Shown: positions 12,346 to 24,416 of the stretch, piece by piece
Layout of the letters: every line of letters begins with the position of its first letter
How positions within the stretch are numbered: position 1 is the first letter of the stretch
Assembly (NCBI GenBank): GCA_026545225.1
Contig: CM048850.1
Coordinates: 1,488,001 to 1,552,000, forward strand
Reading direction: 5' to 3'
Length of the DNA stretch: 64,000 nt
Origin: Cornus controversa
Taxonomy: Eukaryota > Streptophyta > Magnoliopsida > Cornales > Cornaceae
Translations under genes and position numbers: made by a program
Notes under the pieces: generated by a model
Databases searched by the model: none
What the model was told of the DNA's origin: nothing
Seen by the model: the letters and a program-made list of their open reading frames with translations, nothing else

Positions 12346-12566
12346 GAGTCCAAATACCTCGGTACACCTCTTGGCATCCTCCAAAAGCAACTTATACATC
12401 AAAAACTCAAAGAAAAAACATTAAAACGCAACTAGAATTGAAAGAAAACTTAAGAAAACTAAAACTAAAAATTAAAATCAAAGAAAACTAAAGAAAATAA
12501 AGTATAGAAATACATATAAAACCTACAATTTACCGTCCGGAGGAGACGATCAACTCTCCGAAGGGA

Positions 12567-14081
12567 TTAAGTTGGATAGAAGGGATCCGTCAAGTCGACA
12601 GACTCTATGTCTCTTCTTGGCACACATCCTTCCACACAATGCTTCAACCTTTGCCCATTAACTTTCATCAAACCAATTCCAAACAATTGCTCATCCGGGA
12701 ATGAGTCTCGAATAGGTAATGCATCAATCACTGGCTCAAACTCAATCCGAGATAAATGATCCGCAACCACATTCTCCGTCCCCTTTTTGTCTTTTATCTC
12801 CAAATCGAATTCTTGCAGCAATAAAATTCATCGAATAAGACGCGGTTTGGTTTCTTTCTTCGCCAATAAGTGTCTTAATGCTGCATGATCAAAGTAGACA
12901 ACCACCTTGGACCCCAATAAATAAGAACAAAACTTGTCCAAGGCAAATACTATAGCTAAAAGCTCTTTCTCTGTGGTTGTATAATTGAGTTGGGTATCAG
13001 AGAGAGTCTTACTAGTGTAATAGATGACATATGGCCGTTTCTCTTCTTTTTGTCCCAACACTGCTCCCACTGCATAATCAGAGGCATCACACATGATTTC
13101 AAAAGGTAAAGCCCATTTTGGCGATTGCTTAATTGGTGTAGAGGATAACAGAGACCGAAGCTTTTCAAAAGCTTGCACACATTCTTCATCAAAGATAAAG
13201 GGAACATCTTTAGATAACAAATGGCACATTGGTCGAGCAATTTTACTGAAATCCTTGATAAATCTTCTATAGAACCCAGCATGGCCTAACAAAGATTGAA
13301 CTTGCCTTATCGAAGTTGGATGAGGCAGAGTTGCAATTAGGTCGATCTTTGCTTTATCAACTTCAATGCCTTTCTCTGAAATAATATGTCTTAATATAAT
13401 ACCTTCTTTCACCATAAAATGGCTCTTCTCCCAACTAAGTACCAAATTACGCTCTCGGCGCCTTTGAAGTACTAGTGATAAATTACTCAGACAGTGTTCA
13501 AAGGATGATCCAAAAACAGAGAAGTCATCCATGAACACCTCCAAGAATTTTTCCACCATGTTAGAAAAGATGGCCATCATACACCTCTGGAATGTCGCCG
13601 GAGCATTACATAATCCAAAAGGCAAACGACGATAAGCAAAAGTACCAAAGGGACAAGTGAAAGTGGTCTTCTCTTGATCTTCTAGATCCATAGCCACTTG
13701 GTTATAACCAGAGTAGCCATCCAGAAAGCAATAATAGCTCTGACCAGCTAACATTTCAAGTATTTGATCAATGAATGGAAGAGGAAAGTGGTCCTTCCTT
13801 GTCATAGAATTGAGCTTTCTGTAATCAATGCAAACACGCCAACATGTGGTAGTACGTTGTGGAACAAGCTCTCCCATAGAGTTAGGGACAATGGTAAGGC
13901 CAGACTTCTTTGGAACCACTTGTGTTGGACTCACCCATGTGCTGTCAGAAATTGGATAAATGATATCTGCATCAAGTAACTTGACAACCTCTTTCTTTAC
14001 CACCTCTTTCATGTTGGGGTTCAGTCGCCTCTGTGCCTCTCTAGTTGGCTTACATCCTTCTTCTAGATGAATTTTGTGCAT
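12567..14081 (-). pseudogene. pol: Element E reverse transcriptase and RNase H
   Basis: A long - strand frame (12828-14081, 417 residues) and its continuation carry the RT blocks CIDYRKLNSMTRKDHF, FLDGYSGYNQVAMD, FGLCNAPATFQRCMM and FMDDFSVFG (xxDD catalytic pair), then SLLGHAGFYRRF and RNase H with MCDASDYAVGAVLGQ, TTTEKELLAIVFALDKF and [14 protein letters not shown]. The tail runs through KDKKGTENVVADHLSRI to a stop near 12567. This is the non-chromovirus Ty3/gypsy pattern. No integrase follows. It is a fossil. Confidence 0.9.
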
Positions 14082-14371
14082 GCAAATTGAGGGATCAATG
14101 CCTTTAAGATCAGCAACACTCCATCTAATTGCTTCACGATGTTGATATAAAACATCTACTAAGCTCTTTTCTTGAATTTCTGTCAGATCAGATGCAATTA
14201 TAACAGGAAGAGTTTTCTGTGCCCCAAAAATACATACTTCAATTTGTCAGGCAAAAGCTTCAACTCTAATTCTGGAGGGAACTCTAATAAAGGCACTAGG
14301 GGAGTGCTAGAGAGAGAAGGTAGTGGCTCAATTGGAATTCTCCAAGGTGGAGTATTCTGAATAGCATCCAC

Positions 14372-14905
14372 TTACAGCATAGAATACACCTCTTTGCACA
14401 ACCCTTCATCATTTATTTTCTCAAAGTCATAAAGAGACTTACATACCTCCAAGGAGTTTTGAGATATAGAGGATGAAACAACTTCCTCTACACATTCATC
14501 AATATCATCCATGCAGAACACATCACTCTGATCTGGAGGGTGTTGGATAGCATTGAACATATTAAGCTTGACATTCATGTTGCCAAATGAAATATCCATG
14601 ATCCCCGACCTACAATTTATGCAAGCATCAGCAGTAGCTAAGAAAGGTTGACCAAGGATCACTGGAATGTGCCTCTTTGGATTGTGAACCAGCTCAGTGT
14701 CAAGTACAATGAAATCAACAGGAAAGTAGAACTTGTCCACTTTAATGAGCACATCTTCTATGATTCCTCGGGGTTGTTTTGTTGATCTATCTACAAATTG
14801 CAATACCACCGAGGTAGGCTTCAATTCTCCCAAGCCCAATTGTAAGTAGACTAAGTAGGGTAGCAAATTCACACTTGCACCTAAATCAAGAAGAGCTTTA
14901 TCCAC
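14372..14905 (-). pseudogene. PR: Element E aspartic protease and linker to RT
   Basis: The 177-residue frame opens MDKALLDLGASVNLLPY, with the retroviral-type protease active site D-x-G-A in DLGAS, followed by RSTKQPRGIIEDVLIKVDKFYFPVDFIVLD and RHIPVILGQPFLATADACINC. The C-terminal 70 residues are an acidic linker found at the same place in C and A. It is a fossil part of pol. Confidence 0.87.
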
Positions 14906-14956
14906 ATGGTGCTCCCCAATGATACATGAGATAGTTGGAGCACCAGGATCTTTGTA

Positions 14957-16831
14957 CTAGAGAGGAGTACACTGCTGAATTATCGAACTTACTTGTTGTG
15001 ACAGCATCACTTTCTTTGGCACATGGCTTTTAGAACGCCTTTTCTGAGTGCACAAGTCCTTCAAGAATTTAGCATAAGGAGGAATTTGCTTGATGGCATC
15101 AAGGAGTGACAAATTAATCTTCACTTGTCGAAACACCTCCAGCATGTCATGCTGCTTGTCCCCTTGCTTCCCCAATCTAGATGCTTCAAGGAAACGTTGT
15201 GGGAAATGAGCCTTAGGCTCATAAGGAATTTTAGCACTTGGACTTGTGGTCACCTTTTCTTCTTCTTTCTTCTCACCCACCTTATTGTCAATTATTTTCC
15301 CATTCCTCAAAGTGGTAATGGCTTGAACTTGCTCATGGTGTGAGTTGCTTGTGGAAGCTTGCATCCCTCTAGGATTAGCAATTGGTTGACTAGGGAGCTT
15401 CCCTTCTTCTCTTCTACTCAATGAAGTAGCAAGCTGTCCAAACTGAGATTCCAGTTTGGCAATGGATTGAGAATGCGAGTGCACTAGCTGAACTATAGAT
15501 TGTACTGTTGCTGCAGTAGCTTGCACTGTCTCTATAAGTGAGTCAAGCTTGTCAAATTTAGACAAGGTAAGTGTCAGCTTGACTTCAATAGCAAAAATTC
15601 TTTGGGCCATAGGACATTGTGTTTAATATTGTTGTTGAGGCACAAAAGTCCTAGGTTGATATGATGGTTGCATTGCTGCCCCTTGATTACTATAAGAGAA
15701 ACCAAGATGATTCCTTCATGTGGGATTGTAAGTATTACCTCGTGGAGGATTCATTGGTCCAGTGAATGTAGCTTGAACTTGCTCATGTTGAATCTCAGAA
15801 AATTACCCCACCGAAGGACAATTGCTCACATTATTCATAGGACTAGAGCAAAATTCACAAGGGCCTAGCAATAAAGAATTTGAAGTAGAAGGAGTTTGAT
15901 TGGCTGCCATAATTGCTGCTACCTTCTTTGCAATTAAATCAATGTCGGTTGGCATAGCTTCTGAAGCACCAACCTCAAAAATTCCATCAGTCTTCCTTGT
16001 AGTGGCAGGTCTGCTAGAACGAGTAGAGGACACATGTTGTAGAGAGTTGTCACTAAGATTTTCAAATAAGGTCCATGCCTCTTCTTCACTCTACAGCATA
16101 AAATTACCTCCACACGATACATCAACCATCTGTCTGTTGGCTTTTGTCAGCCCTTCACGAAAACACTGCACTAGTTACCACTTAGGAACTTGATGATGGG
16201 GACACTTCCTAAGAAGGTCCTTGAATCTTTCCCATGTCTCATAAAATTGTCCCCCCTCATGTTGGGAGAAACCAGTGATAACACGTCTGAACTGATTGGT
16301 CTTCCCTATCGAAAAATACTTCTTGAGAAACTCATGTTGCATTTGAGTCCAAGTCGTGATAGAACCAGCCGGTAGAGAATTGAACCAATACTTTGCTTTG
16401 TCTTTAAGAGAGAATGGAAAAAGTCTCATTCTGAAAGCATCTTCAGAGAAGTTATGAATTTTTGTAGTTGAGCACACTTCAATGAAGTCATCCAGATGCT
16501 TATAAGGGTCTTCTTGAGTCAGCCCAAAATAAGATGGTAGCATCTGAATAATGCTGGACTTGATCTCATAATTCTGTGCTGTGACATTAGGCAGTTGAAA
16601 ACCCGCTGGTGAGGTATATGTCTCAGGAACATAGTAGTCCCTAAGCAATCTAACTCTTTCTCCATCAGCATTGGGAACAAGGTTGTTATTCCTCTCTTCT
16701 GCCATGTCTTCAAGTAATTCTTCCTCTTGCACAATGGTATCAACAGGGATGTTCCTCTGTTGTCTAAGAGTACGTTCAGGCTCAGGATCAAGAGGTATCA
16801 AAGGATCAGCTACAGAACGACGACTTTGCAT
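14957..16831 (-). pseudogene. gag: Element E gag
   Basis: The first frame (218 residues from 16831) begins MQSRRSVADPLIPLDPEPER. A closely similar start in element A (MLGRRSLSLPLFPCNSELER) supports this as the gag start. The capsid block (PSYFGLTQEDPYKHLDDFIE, MRLFPFSLKDKAKYWFNSLP, EFLKKYFSIGKTNQFRR), the CCHC-type knuckle and the coiled C-terminal region (TVQSIVQLVHSHSQSIAKLE) follow. Broken, with a few breaks. Confidence 0.87.
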
Positions 16832-16953
16832 ATATTAGCCAAAAGCACCTGAAAAGAAAACAAAAACAAAGTTAAAAATAAAAGATAAAAATTTCCAAAA
16901 CTAAAAATCCAATTAAAATTAATTCTGTAAAATCCAATCAATCAAATAGATAA

Positions 16954-16971
16954 TCCCCGGCAACGGCGCCA
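16954..16971 (-). promoter_or_regulatory. Primer binding site of element E, tRNA-Asp type
   Basis: TCCCCGGCAACGGCGCCA on the + strand equals the 3' end of plant tRNA-Asp including CCA. It sits five bases inside the 5' LTR boundary. Confidence 0.93.
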
Positions 16972-16976
16972 AAAAT

Positions 16977-18494
16977 TTATTCGTGTGTGAGTGTGACTCA
17001 AAAAGTATATCAATTAAAATTTTCCACACTTCGCAATAGAACGAATTCCTTGCAGAATAGGGCTATCGAAAGGGGTATCGTACCTCAGGGATTATGGTCT
17101 AATGAGTTGGAATACAGAACTAATTCTAATTAAATTTATAAGAAAAAAATTCTGATTTTTAAACTAAATAAAAAGATAAAATAAAATAAATCAAAGCAAA
17201 CAAGATAGTGAAGATAATAGGAGAGAAATCTAGGGTGTTTAACTCCACCACTAACTCCACAATCAATGGTCAATTGAATCAACTATAGGGGAATTACATC
17301 ATGCATAAGTGGTGTCGGTGGCTACAAGCTCACCTTCATCTGTCAAGAAGATAACATATGATTAAGGCTAAGTCATGGACTATCTTTGATTGGCATGGGC
17401 CATCTGCCTAACTACTCTAATCTAGGGTGCAGTATGGTTCATCTTCTCTAGGCATAATCCATCAAAGCTCTTAACAATATATTCAGTGATTACCATTGTG
17501 TAATAATCTCTCTCATGATCACAGAAAATAAGAGAGATTGAGTTCAATAATAACAACTAAATATCTAAGACAAGATAAGAAATCATTGAGATTGAATTTA
17601 CAAGACTTTTATTGCTCAATTCTATAATAAGAATCATCTAAATTACACAATCTATGCATTTATATAAAGGTCCTCAATAATTAAAACAATCAAACCATTG
17701 ATGCTTTGTTAGGGCTACATCAAAACCCTAGTGGATGAACTAGCCGCTCATGGTAGAAGAAGAAGCTTCAACTGTTGAGGAAGAAGGCATCATCTTCATG
17801 AATTATGCGTATGACTTTGTTCTCCAATGGCTCTGCAAATATGTTTCTGTTCTCTTCTGAGCCCTCTCAGACTCTCCAATCTCTGTGTTCTTCTCCCTGT
17901 TCTCGCTTCAATTCAACCTCTAAGTCTTCACTTTATTCCCCAAGAGAATACACCAAAGTCCTAATCCAATTAGGAATAAATTAGGGTTTCCCGCAGCACT
18001 AATCAGGTGGGTTTTTCCTGCTGACTTCGGCCCAACTTTTGACCCACTAGAAGTCCGATTTACGGACTTTTCGTGAAATACAAAAGTGTGCAGAATCAAA
18101 TTTCGTTCAATCTCGCATGAAAATAATGTCGATTTGAGGCTCAGAAATAAGACTTCTGGTCCATTTTCCAAAATGGGATTAAGACTGTATTATGCGCAGA
18201 TTTGGGCTTCAGGCCCGAAACCTTCTTAAGTAGTTGTAATTCTCTTGGACCTCTTTCTTGGGCTGATTTGAGTTGAAATAAATGGTTGAATAATTCTCCT
18301 TGATGTAGTCTTCATCTAACCATCTTGGATGTCTTCTTTAAAAGCCCAAAAGCTTAGTTTTAACTGAAATAATCATTAAGGCCCTGAAAATACATAAAAT
18401 ACTAAAACAAAGTAAAATCACAAAATAGTCTACCACTAAGAGAATAAAATACATAAGTTAAGAGGCTAGAATGCGTAACATTCAATGCCTATCA
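16977..18494 (-). repeat. 5' LTR of element E
   Basis: A full 1518-bp LTR homologous to 1361-2864 and 24430-25940. The inner end reads TTATTCGTGTGTGAG where B1 has TGATTCG. The outer end is …ATGCCTATCA at 18494. A TATA-like TTTATATA lies on the - strand at 17661-17668, about 830 bp into the LTR. Confidence 0.9.
17661..17668 (-). promoter_or_regulatory. Possible LTR TATA box, element E
   Basis: TTTATATA on the - strand is followed by the conserved ATGCATAGATTGTG segment. The same pair is seen in the C LTR (25247-25254) and the D 5' LTR piece. Assignment as the LTR promoter is an inference. Confidence 0.4.
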
Positions 18495-18827
18495 GTTTTC
18501 CAAAACGGGTTTAAGACTGTATTATGCACAGATTTGGGCTTCAGGCCCGAAACCTTCTTAAGCAGCTGTAATTCTCTTGGACCTCTTCCTTGGGCTGAAT
18601 TGAGTTGAAATAAATGGTTGAATGGTTCCCTTTTGATGTAGGCTTCATCCAACCATCTTGGATGTCTTCTTTAAAAGCCAAAAAGCTTGGTTTTAATTGA
18701 ATTAATCATTAAGGCCCTGAAAATACAGAAAATACTAAAACAAAGTGAAATCACAAAATAATCTATCACTAAGAGAATAAAATACATAAGTTAAGAGGTT
18801 AGAATGCGTAACATTCAACGCCTATCA
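18495..18827 (-). repeat. 5' LTR of element D, outer piece
   Basis: A 333-bp stretch that repeats the outer third of the LTR (compare 18162-18494). It ends CCTATCA at 18827, followed by the CTTGG target duplication. Together with 10973-11907 it brackets element E. Confidence 0.85.
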
Positions 18828-18832
18828 CTTGG
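18828..18832. repeat. Target site duplication CTTGG, right copy (element D)
   Basis: It matches 1356-1360. The C coding sequence resumes immediately after it (ATGCTTGCATAAATTGTAGG in C; compare the - strand at 14630). Confidence 0.9.
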
Positions 18833-20904
18833 CCACTGTCGATGCTTGCATAAATTGTAGGTCGGGGATCATGGATATTTCATTTGGCAACATGAATGTC
18901 AAGCTTAATGTGTTCAATGCTATCCAAGACCCTCCAGATCAGAGGGATGTGTTCTACATGGATGATATTGATGAATGTGTAGAGAAATTTATGTCATCCT
19001 CTATATCTGGAAAGTCCCTGGAGGTATGTAAGTCTCTTTATGACTATGAGACAAATGATGATGATGAGTTGTGTGAAAAGGGAAAGTCTATATTGGAAGT
19101 GGATGCTATTCAGAATACTCCACCATAGAAAATTCCAATTGAGCCACTCCCTTCTCTCTCTAGAACTCCCCTAGTGCCTTCATTGGAGTCCCATCCATCA
19201 TTAGAGTTGAAGCCTTTGCCTGACAAGTTAAAGTATGTATTTTTGGTGGCACAGAAAACTCTTCCTATTATAATTGCCTCTGATCTAACAGAAACTCAAG
19301 AAAAGCGCTTAGTAGAGGTCTTATATCAACATTGTGAAGCCATTGGGTGGAGTGTTGCTGACCTTAAGGGCATTGATCCCTCAATTCGCATGCACAAAAT
19401 TCATTTGGAAGAAAGATGTAAACCATCTAGAGAGGCACAGAGGTGACTGAACCCCAACATGAAGGAGGTGGTAAAGAAAGAGGTTGTCAAGTTACTTGAT
19501 GCAGGTATTATTTATCTAATTTCTGACAGCCCATGGGTGAGTCCAACACAAGTGTTTCCTAAGAAGTCTGGTCTTACCATTGTCTCTGACTCTATAGGAG
19601 AGCTTGTTCCACAATGTATTGCCACAGGTTGGCGTGTTTGCATTGATTACAGAAAGCTCAATTCTATGACAAGGAAGGATCACTTTCCTCTTCTATTCAT
19701 TGATCAAATACTTGAAAGGTTAGCTGGTCAGAGTTATTATTGCTTTCTGGATGGCTACTCTGGTTATAACCAAGTGGCTATGGATCCAGAAGATCAAGAG
19801 AAGACTACTTTCACTTGTCCCTTTGGTACTTTTGCTTATCGTCGTATGCCATTTGGATTGTGTAATGCTCCAGCGACATTCCAGAGGTGTATGATGGCCA
19901 TCTTTTTTGACATGGTGGAAAATTTCTTGGAGGTGGTCATGGATGACTTCTCTATTTTTGGATTATCTTTTAAAAACTGTTCGAGCAATTTATCACTTGT
20001 GCTTCAAAGGTGCCGAGAATGGAATTTGGTACTTAGTTGGGAGAAGAGTCATTTCATGGTGAAAGAGGGTATTGTGTTGGGCTATATTGTTTCAGAGAGA
20101 GGCATTGAAGTTGATAAAGCAAAGATTGACCTAATTGCAACTCTGCCTTATCCAACTTCAGTAAGACAAGTTCAATCTTTCTTAGGCCATGCTGGGTTCT
20201 ATAGAAGATTTATCAAAAATTTCAGTAAAATTGCTCAACCATTGTGCCATTTGTTATCTAAAGAGGTTCCATTTACCTTTGATGAAGAATGTGTCCAAGC
20301 TTTTGAAAAGCTTCGGTGTCTGTTATCCTCTGCACCAATCATGCAATCTCCAAAATGGGCTCTACCTTTTGAAATTATGTGTGATGCCTCTGATTATGCA
20401 GTATGAGCAATGTTAGGACAAAGAGAAGAGAAATGATCATATGTTATCTATTACGCTAGTAAGACTCTCTCTGATGCCCAACTCAATTATACAATCATAG
20501 AGAAAAAGCTTCTAGCTGTAGTATTTGCCTTGGACAAGTTTCGTTCTTATTTATTAGGGTCCAAGGTGGTTGTCTACTCTGATCATGCAACATTGAGACA
20601 TTTATTGGTGAAGAAAGAAACCAAACCGCGTCTTATTCGTTGAATTTTATTGTTGCAAGAATTTAATTTGGAAATAAAAGACAAAAAGGGGACAGAGAAT
20701 GTGGTTGCAGATCATTTATCCCGGATTGAGTTTGAGTCGGTGTTCGATGCATTGCCTATTTGAGACTCATTTTCAGATGAACAATTATTTGGAATTTGTG
20801 AAATAAAAGTTAATGGGCAAAGGTTGAAGCGTTGTGTAGAAGGATTTGTGCCAAGAAGAGACGTAGAGTCCGTCGACTTGACGGATCCCGTCTATCCGAC
20901 TTAA
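18833..20904 (+). pseudogene. pol: Element C reverse transcriptase, RNase H and pol tail
   Basis: The + strand frames give the linker (SGIMDISFGNMNVKLNVFNA), a conserved block before RT (LKPLPDKLKYVFL, EKRLVEVLYQHCEAIGWSVADLKGID), RT with CIDYRKLNSMTRKDHF, FLDGYSGYNQVAMDPEDQEK, YRRMPFGLCNAPATFQRCMM and VMDDFSIFG, and RNase H with FEIMCDASDYAV and ADHLSRIEFE. It ends near 20904 in a tail shared with D and E. No integrase is seen. It is broken, with several breaks. Confidence 0.88.
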
Positions 20905-21147
20905 TCCATTCAGAGGGTTGATCGTCTCCTACGGACGTTAAATTATAGGTTTTGTATGTATTTCTATCCTTTAATTTCTTTAGTTTTCTTTTATTTTGAT
21001 TTTTAATTTTAGTTTTCTTAAGTTTTCTTTCAATTCTAGTTGCGTTTTAATGTTTTTTCTTTGAGTTTTTGATGTATAAGTTGCTTCCGGAGGATGCCAA
21101 GAGGTGTACCGAGGTATTTGAACTCAAGACGGGTGAAAAAATGTGCT

Positions 21148-21272
21148 CTCGGTCAACCTTGGGCGATGGAGACTCAAAAATTACAAGTCTCGGTCAACCT
21201 TGGGTGATAGAGGGTCAAACAATCGATCGCCTAGGCCCATGGAGGGGCTGCCCGAAATTTTGCTCTATATAT
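21148..21272 (+). promoter_or_regulatory. Candidate internal promoter of element C: palindrome remnant plus TATA box
   Basis: Two direct repeats containing CGGTCAACCTTGGG (21149 and 21194 regions) are followed by AATCGATCGCC (21222-21232) and a TATA-like CTATATAT at 21265-21272, with ORF3 starting at 21687. The layout and spacing (about 415 bases from TATA to ORF3) match D. The palindromes are more eroded than in D and E. Confidence 0.45.
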
Positions 21273-21686
21273 GGTCCATCTCTCCAACTTTAAAGCTACT
21301 ACTTGCTTGCTTGACCTCTTTGAGCTCCAATTTAAGTCCTACTTCAACTAGGAAATTATTTTCTTCAATTGGTGATTCTTAAACAAGTATTTAACATTGA
21401 TTATCATCAACATCGACATCAACATCAAAACCGGATTGATCATCACTAGTTCTCAAGGAAACTCACTTTTTCAAGTTCTACATCAAAGTAAGTGAAGTTT
21501 TTCTTTGGCAAAATTGTGCAATTCTTTTTTAGGGCTTTTGAAGACCAAGTTTGGGGAATACAATTGGTGCATTGAGTTGTTCAATTTGGGTGGAAAAATT
21601 GTCGAAAAGAGGAGGTTGAAGGATACACTTTTATTGTGCACGCCAAGTGTTTGGTTTAATTCCTCAACCATACTTTTTCTATTTCT

Positions 21687-22823
21687 ATGGCACCAAAGAG
21701 AGCAAATCACCAAGGTGCTTTAAGTTCACGCAATCCTCACCTAGCAAGGCATGATCCGACACCCGGTTCTTCAAGATCTCGCCAAGAAGGTATTCATGAG
21801 AGATGGCATCCAAGGGCCTTGAACTTTGAAACAATGTTTGACATTGCCGAACTCTATGGTATGTTTTCTAAGACACGATGGGGGATTTCTGACATCCGTC
21901 GTCATCGATCGGTATCAATTTTTGTTCCACTCTCTTCTACTATCTACCCGAGGCTTGTCAAGGTATTTTATCAGAATTTAACGCCAAAACCTCATGAGTG
22001 CCCAGATGATTTGACTCATATCTATACTCCTCTACCCGATGATTTGTCAGTGGGTAATTTGATTGCACATTTGTGTGCTAATCAATTTTTTGGGCCGAAA
22101 AGGAATGCAGCTTCGAAGTCTTCTATGCCAAATCACTTATGGTTCCTTGATGCTATTTTACTCAAGAATATATATCCCATTGGACATAAAATCGAGAGAC
22201 GTCAAGAGTTCCTTAGATCCTTATATGCCATACATTTTGGGCATTGGCTGTCATTCCCACAGATTGTTTAGGGCCAGATGAAAAAGTTCTATTCCAAGGT
22301 TGTGGCCAAGGCACCGGATAATGCAAATGACTGGGAGTTTCCATTCCCGACTATCATTCATCAGTTGCTTATTGCACAGGGGTATGCAGTTCATGAAGAC
22401 GAGCTTGCCTTTCCACATGATATTTATTATGGCTCGCATAACTGGAATTTGAGCTGATCTCATATGCACCAGAGAGTCATAGCTGCGTCTAGTGAAGTGT
22501 CTCGATTAGCCCAAGGAGGAGAACCTGTAGATATACTACCACCGGTGGAAGATCCAGAGGAGATGGAAGCAGAGAAAGATGAGGTACATATACAAGCTAG
22601 TGGCCATGATTACTATTATTTAGAGGGACAGATTGCTGGGTTGATAGCCCAGTTTGGCACCCTATAGACAGATGTTTCTGCACAGTTTGGAGTAATAAGG
22701 ACTGAGATGGTGGATCGATTTCGTGAGTCTCGCCAAGATCAACTAGAGATGAGGAAGATATTGCGTGCACTGATGCGCCAGGCGAACTTGGATTCGGATG
22801 CTCAGTCACCACCACATTCTTGA
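21687..22823 (+). pseudogene. ORF3 remnant of element C
   Basis: It begins MAPKRANHQGALSSRNPHLA, close to the D start. Conserved blocks are FDIAELYGMFSKTRWGISDI, RLVKVFYQNL, HLCANQFFGPKRNAASKS, WFLDAILLKNIYPIGHKIER, LRSLYAIHFGHWLSFPQIV and, later, a Gln/Arg-rich tail (RFRESRQDQLEMRKILRALM) with heptad-like spacing. The blocks align with the 401-residue ORF3 of A (WFLDTVLLKNACPLQHVAEH, LRCLYAFHTGTWFSVPSLIW). No signal peptide or membrane segment is visible. It is a broken copy. Confidence 0.72.
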
Positions 22824-24416
22824 CAAAAAGGTAACTCTCTTTTGTATTTTATTTTATTATCAGTTTTATTTTTTATTTTTAGTTTTATTTTTCTTTCGGT
22901 AGTTAGAATTTTATTATAAAAAAAAAAATTTTTTAGGATTTTTCTCTTTCATATTTATTTTCACCGATACTATTTCACTTAATCTTTGGGGTATAGTGGT
23001 TTGTTTTGACAGGTTATAACATCCAAGTTTGGGGGTGTGTTTGCATTGCCTTCCTTCTTTAGGTGTGCTCTATTTTCTTTCCACTACTCTGGGTTTCTGG
23101 TAGCATCGTTCTTACTCTTCTCTATGCTTTTATTGGGTGTACATTGAGGATAATGTACAATTTAAGTTTGGGGGTGAGGCGATGCCTTATTTTTGTGCTT
23201 TATTGCATATGGGGGGAAGTTTTTGTGAAATTCTTCTTGTTTTAGGATTTTTATTTATTTTATTTTCTTAGTTTGTTTCTGTATTTTATTTTGTTTTGTT
23301 TTTAGATAGAATGTTTTGACATTATACAAGGGATTAATACCTTATGTAGGTGCGTATTTGCAATTTTTGAGTATGTTTTGAATTTTTTTGAAACTATGGT
23401 TTAAATTAAGTGGTTTTAATCATGGTTTGCATTGATATGTTTTGGAGTAATTAGTTTTAGTTTCCTTACATGCACAGACACACTAGCATAGTCTTGTGGG
23501 GTATATACTTTGGCTCTGAGTTATTGAGTTACATATGCTTGATATTAATTAGTATCTCTTGAGAATGAGTACCGATGATGTGTTACTTGACTTCAATGAA
23601 AAAGAAAAAAAAAATAGAAAGAAAAAAAAAAAAGAAGAAAAAAGTGATGAATAAGCAAATCAATTTGATCCTTTTCATGAGTAACAGGGCCTCTATGCCT
23701 CAGGAAGCACTGAGTGTTAGCGTCAAAAGTGAAAGGGTGAGAAAAGATGAGCATTGGTGGTCTTAATTTGTAGCCTGACTGATTCGAGTAATTAGGTTCT
23801 TCGGGGTATCTTAAAGCCTAGTGCCCTAAAGCCATCTGGTTTGGGAGTCACTGACTGAAATCTTGCTACATGGATCTTTTAGAAAGCTTAATAGATCAAG
23901 ACATTGCACAACCAATAAAGCATTGAAAAAAAAATTGATGTTTGGAAGTATGATTTCAATAAGGGGAGCTAGTGAGTTGAAGGGGTATGTGTCTTAATAT
24001 ATTCAGAACTGGGTTATGCTACATGAGATGACTACTAGTTCACTTTACACGAGGAGGCTAGAATTAGTTGCTTTGAGATACGTTGATGTGAATTATGTGT
24101 GGGAACCATTGCTTTGAATTATGGAATTTGAAAGTTTGAAATTATTCTTGAATGCAAGTTTGTAACTATATATTGTAATCTTCTTCTTGAATTAATGTTG
24201 AAACAGAATTTTCAATGTTTGTGGGTAACATTTCTGGAAACCCTCACGAGACTATACTCATCCACTAGGGGAACCTAGGGGTTTAAAGGCTTGTTGCATA
24301 TGCTAAATGCAATCGTTTCTCCCACGAAACTGGAGTTGGGTAGTTTAGTTAGTATTGGTTAGTTTTTTTTGTTTTAAGTTTTGTTTTATTCTATTGCTAA
24401 GGGACTAGCAATATGA
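22824..24416 (+). other. Element C 3' non-coding region with two extra polypurine-like motifs
   Basis: No gene is seen. AAGTTTGGGGGTG occurs at 23025-23037 and 23164-23176, the second preceded by an inverted repeat GTACATT-GAGGAT-AATGTAC (23139-23158). An A-rich tract lies at about 23600-23645. The stem-loop TTGCTA-AGGGAC-TAGCAA at 24394-24411 leads into the true polypurine tract. Confidence 0.8.

Larger units (their letters stand above)
11908..18494 (-). mobile_element. Element E: Athila-type element nested in the 5' LTR of D, 3' end missing
   Basis: In + coordinates E starts in the spacer upstream of ORF3 (compare 5961-6600 in D) and continues through pol (12567-14905), gag (14957-16831) and the tRNA-Asp primer site (16954-16971) to a full 5' LTR (16977-18494). 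ORF3, the 3' non-coding region and the 3' LTR are absent. The flanks on both sides are parts of the D 5' LTR, so E came after D. It is a fossil with several breaks, no integrase is visible, and its RT frame is the longest of the C/D/E group. Confidence 0.85.
1361..18827 (-). mobile_element. Element D: Athila-type Ty3/gypsy retrotransposon nested in C and itself carrying element E
   Basis: D is on the - strand. Its parts in + coordinates are the 3' LTR (1361-2864), polypurine tract, 3' non-coding region, ORF3 remnant (about 4538-5735), spacer with promoter-like palindromes, pol (about 6621-8960), gag (about 8960-10820), the tRNA-Asp primer site (10950-10967) and a 5' LTR in two pieces (10973-11907 and 18495-18827) around E. 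A perfect 5-bp duplication flanks the whole block. By eye its LTR copies differ at roughly 5-6% of sites, much of it C-to-T or G-to-A change, so it is clearly older than A and B1. It is a fossil with several breaks and no visible integrase. Confidence 0.88.

Noticed and set aside
16954-16971. A tRNA-Asp gene fragment
   Set aside because: Only the last 18 bases including CCA are present, always just inside an LTR; this is a primer binding site, not a gene.
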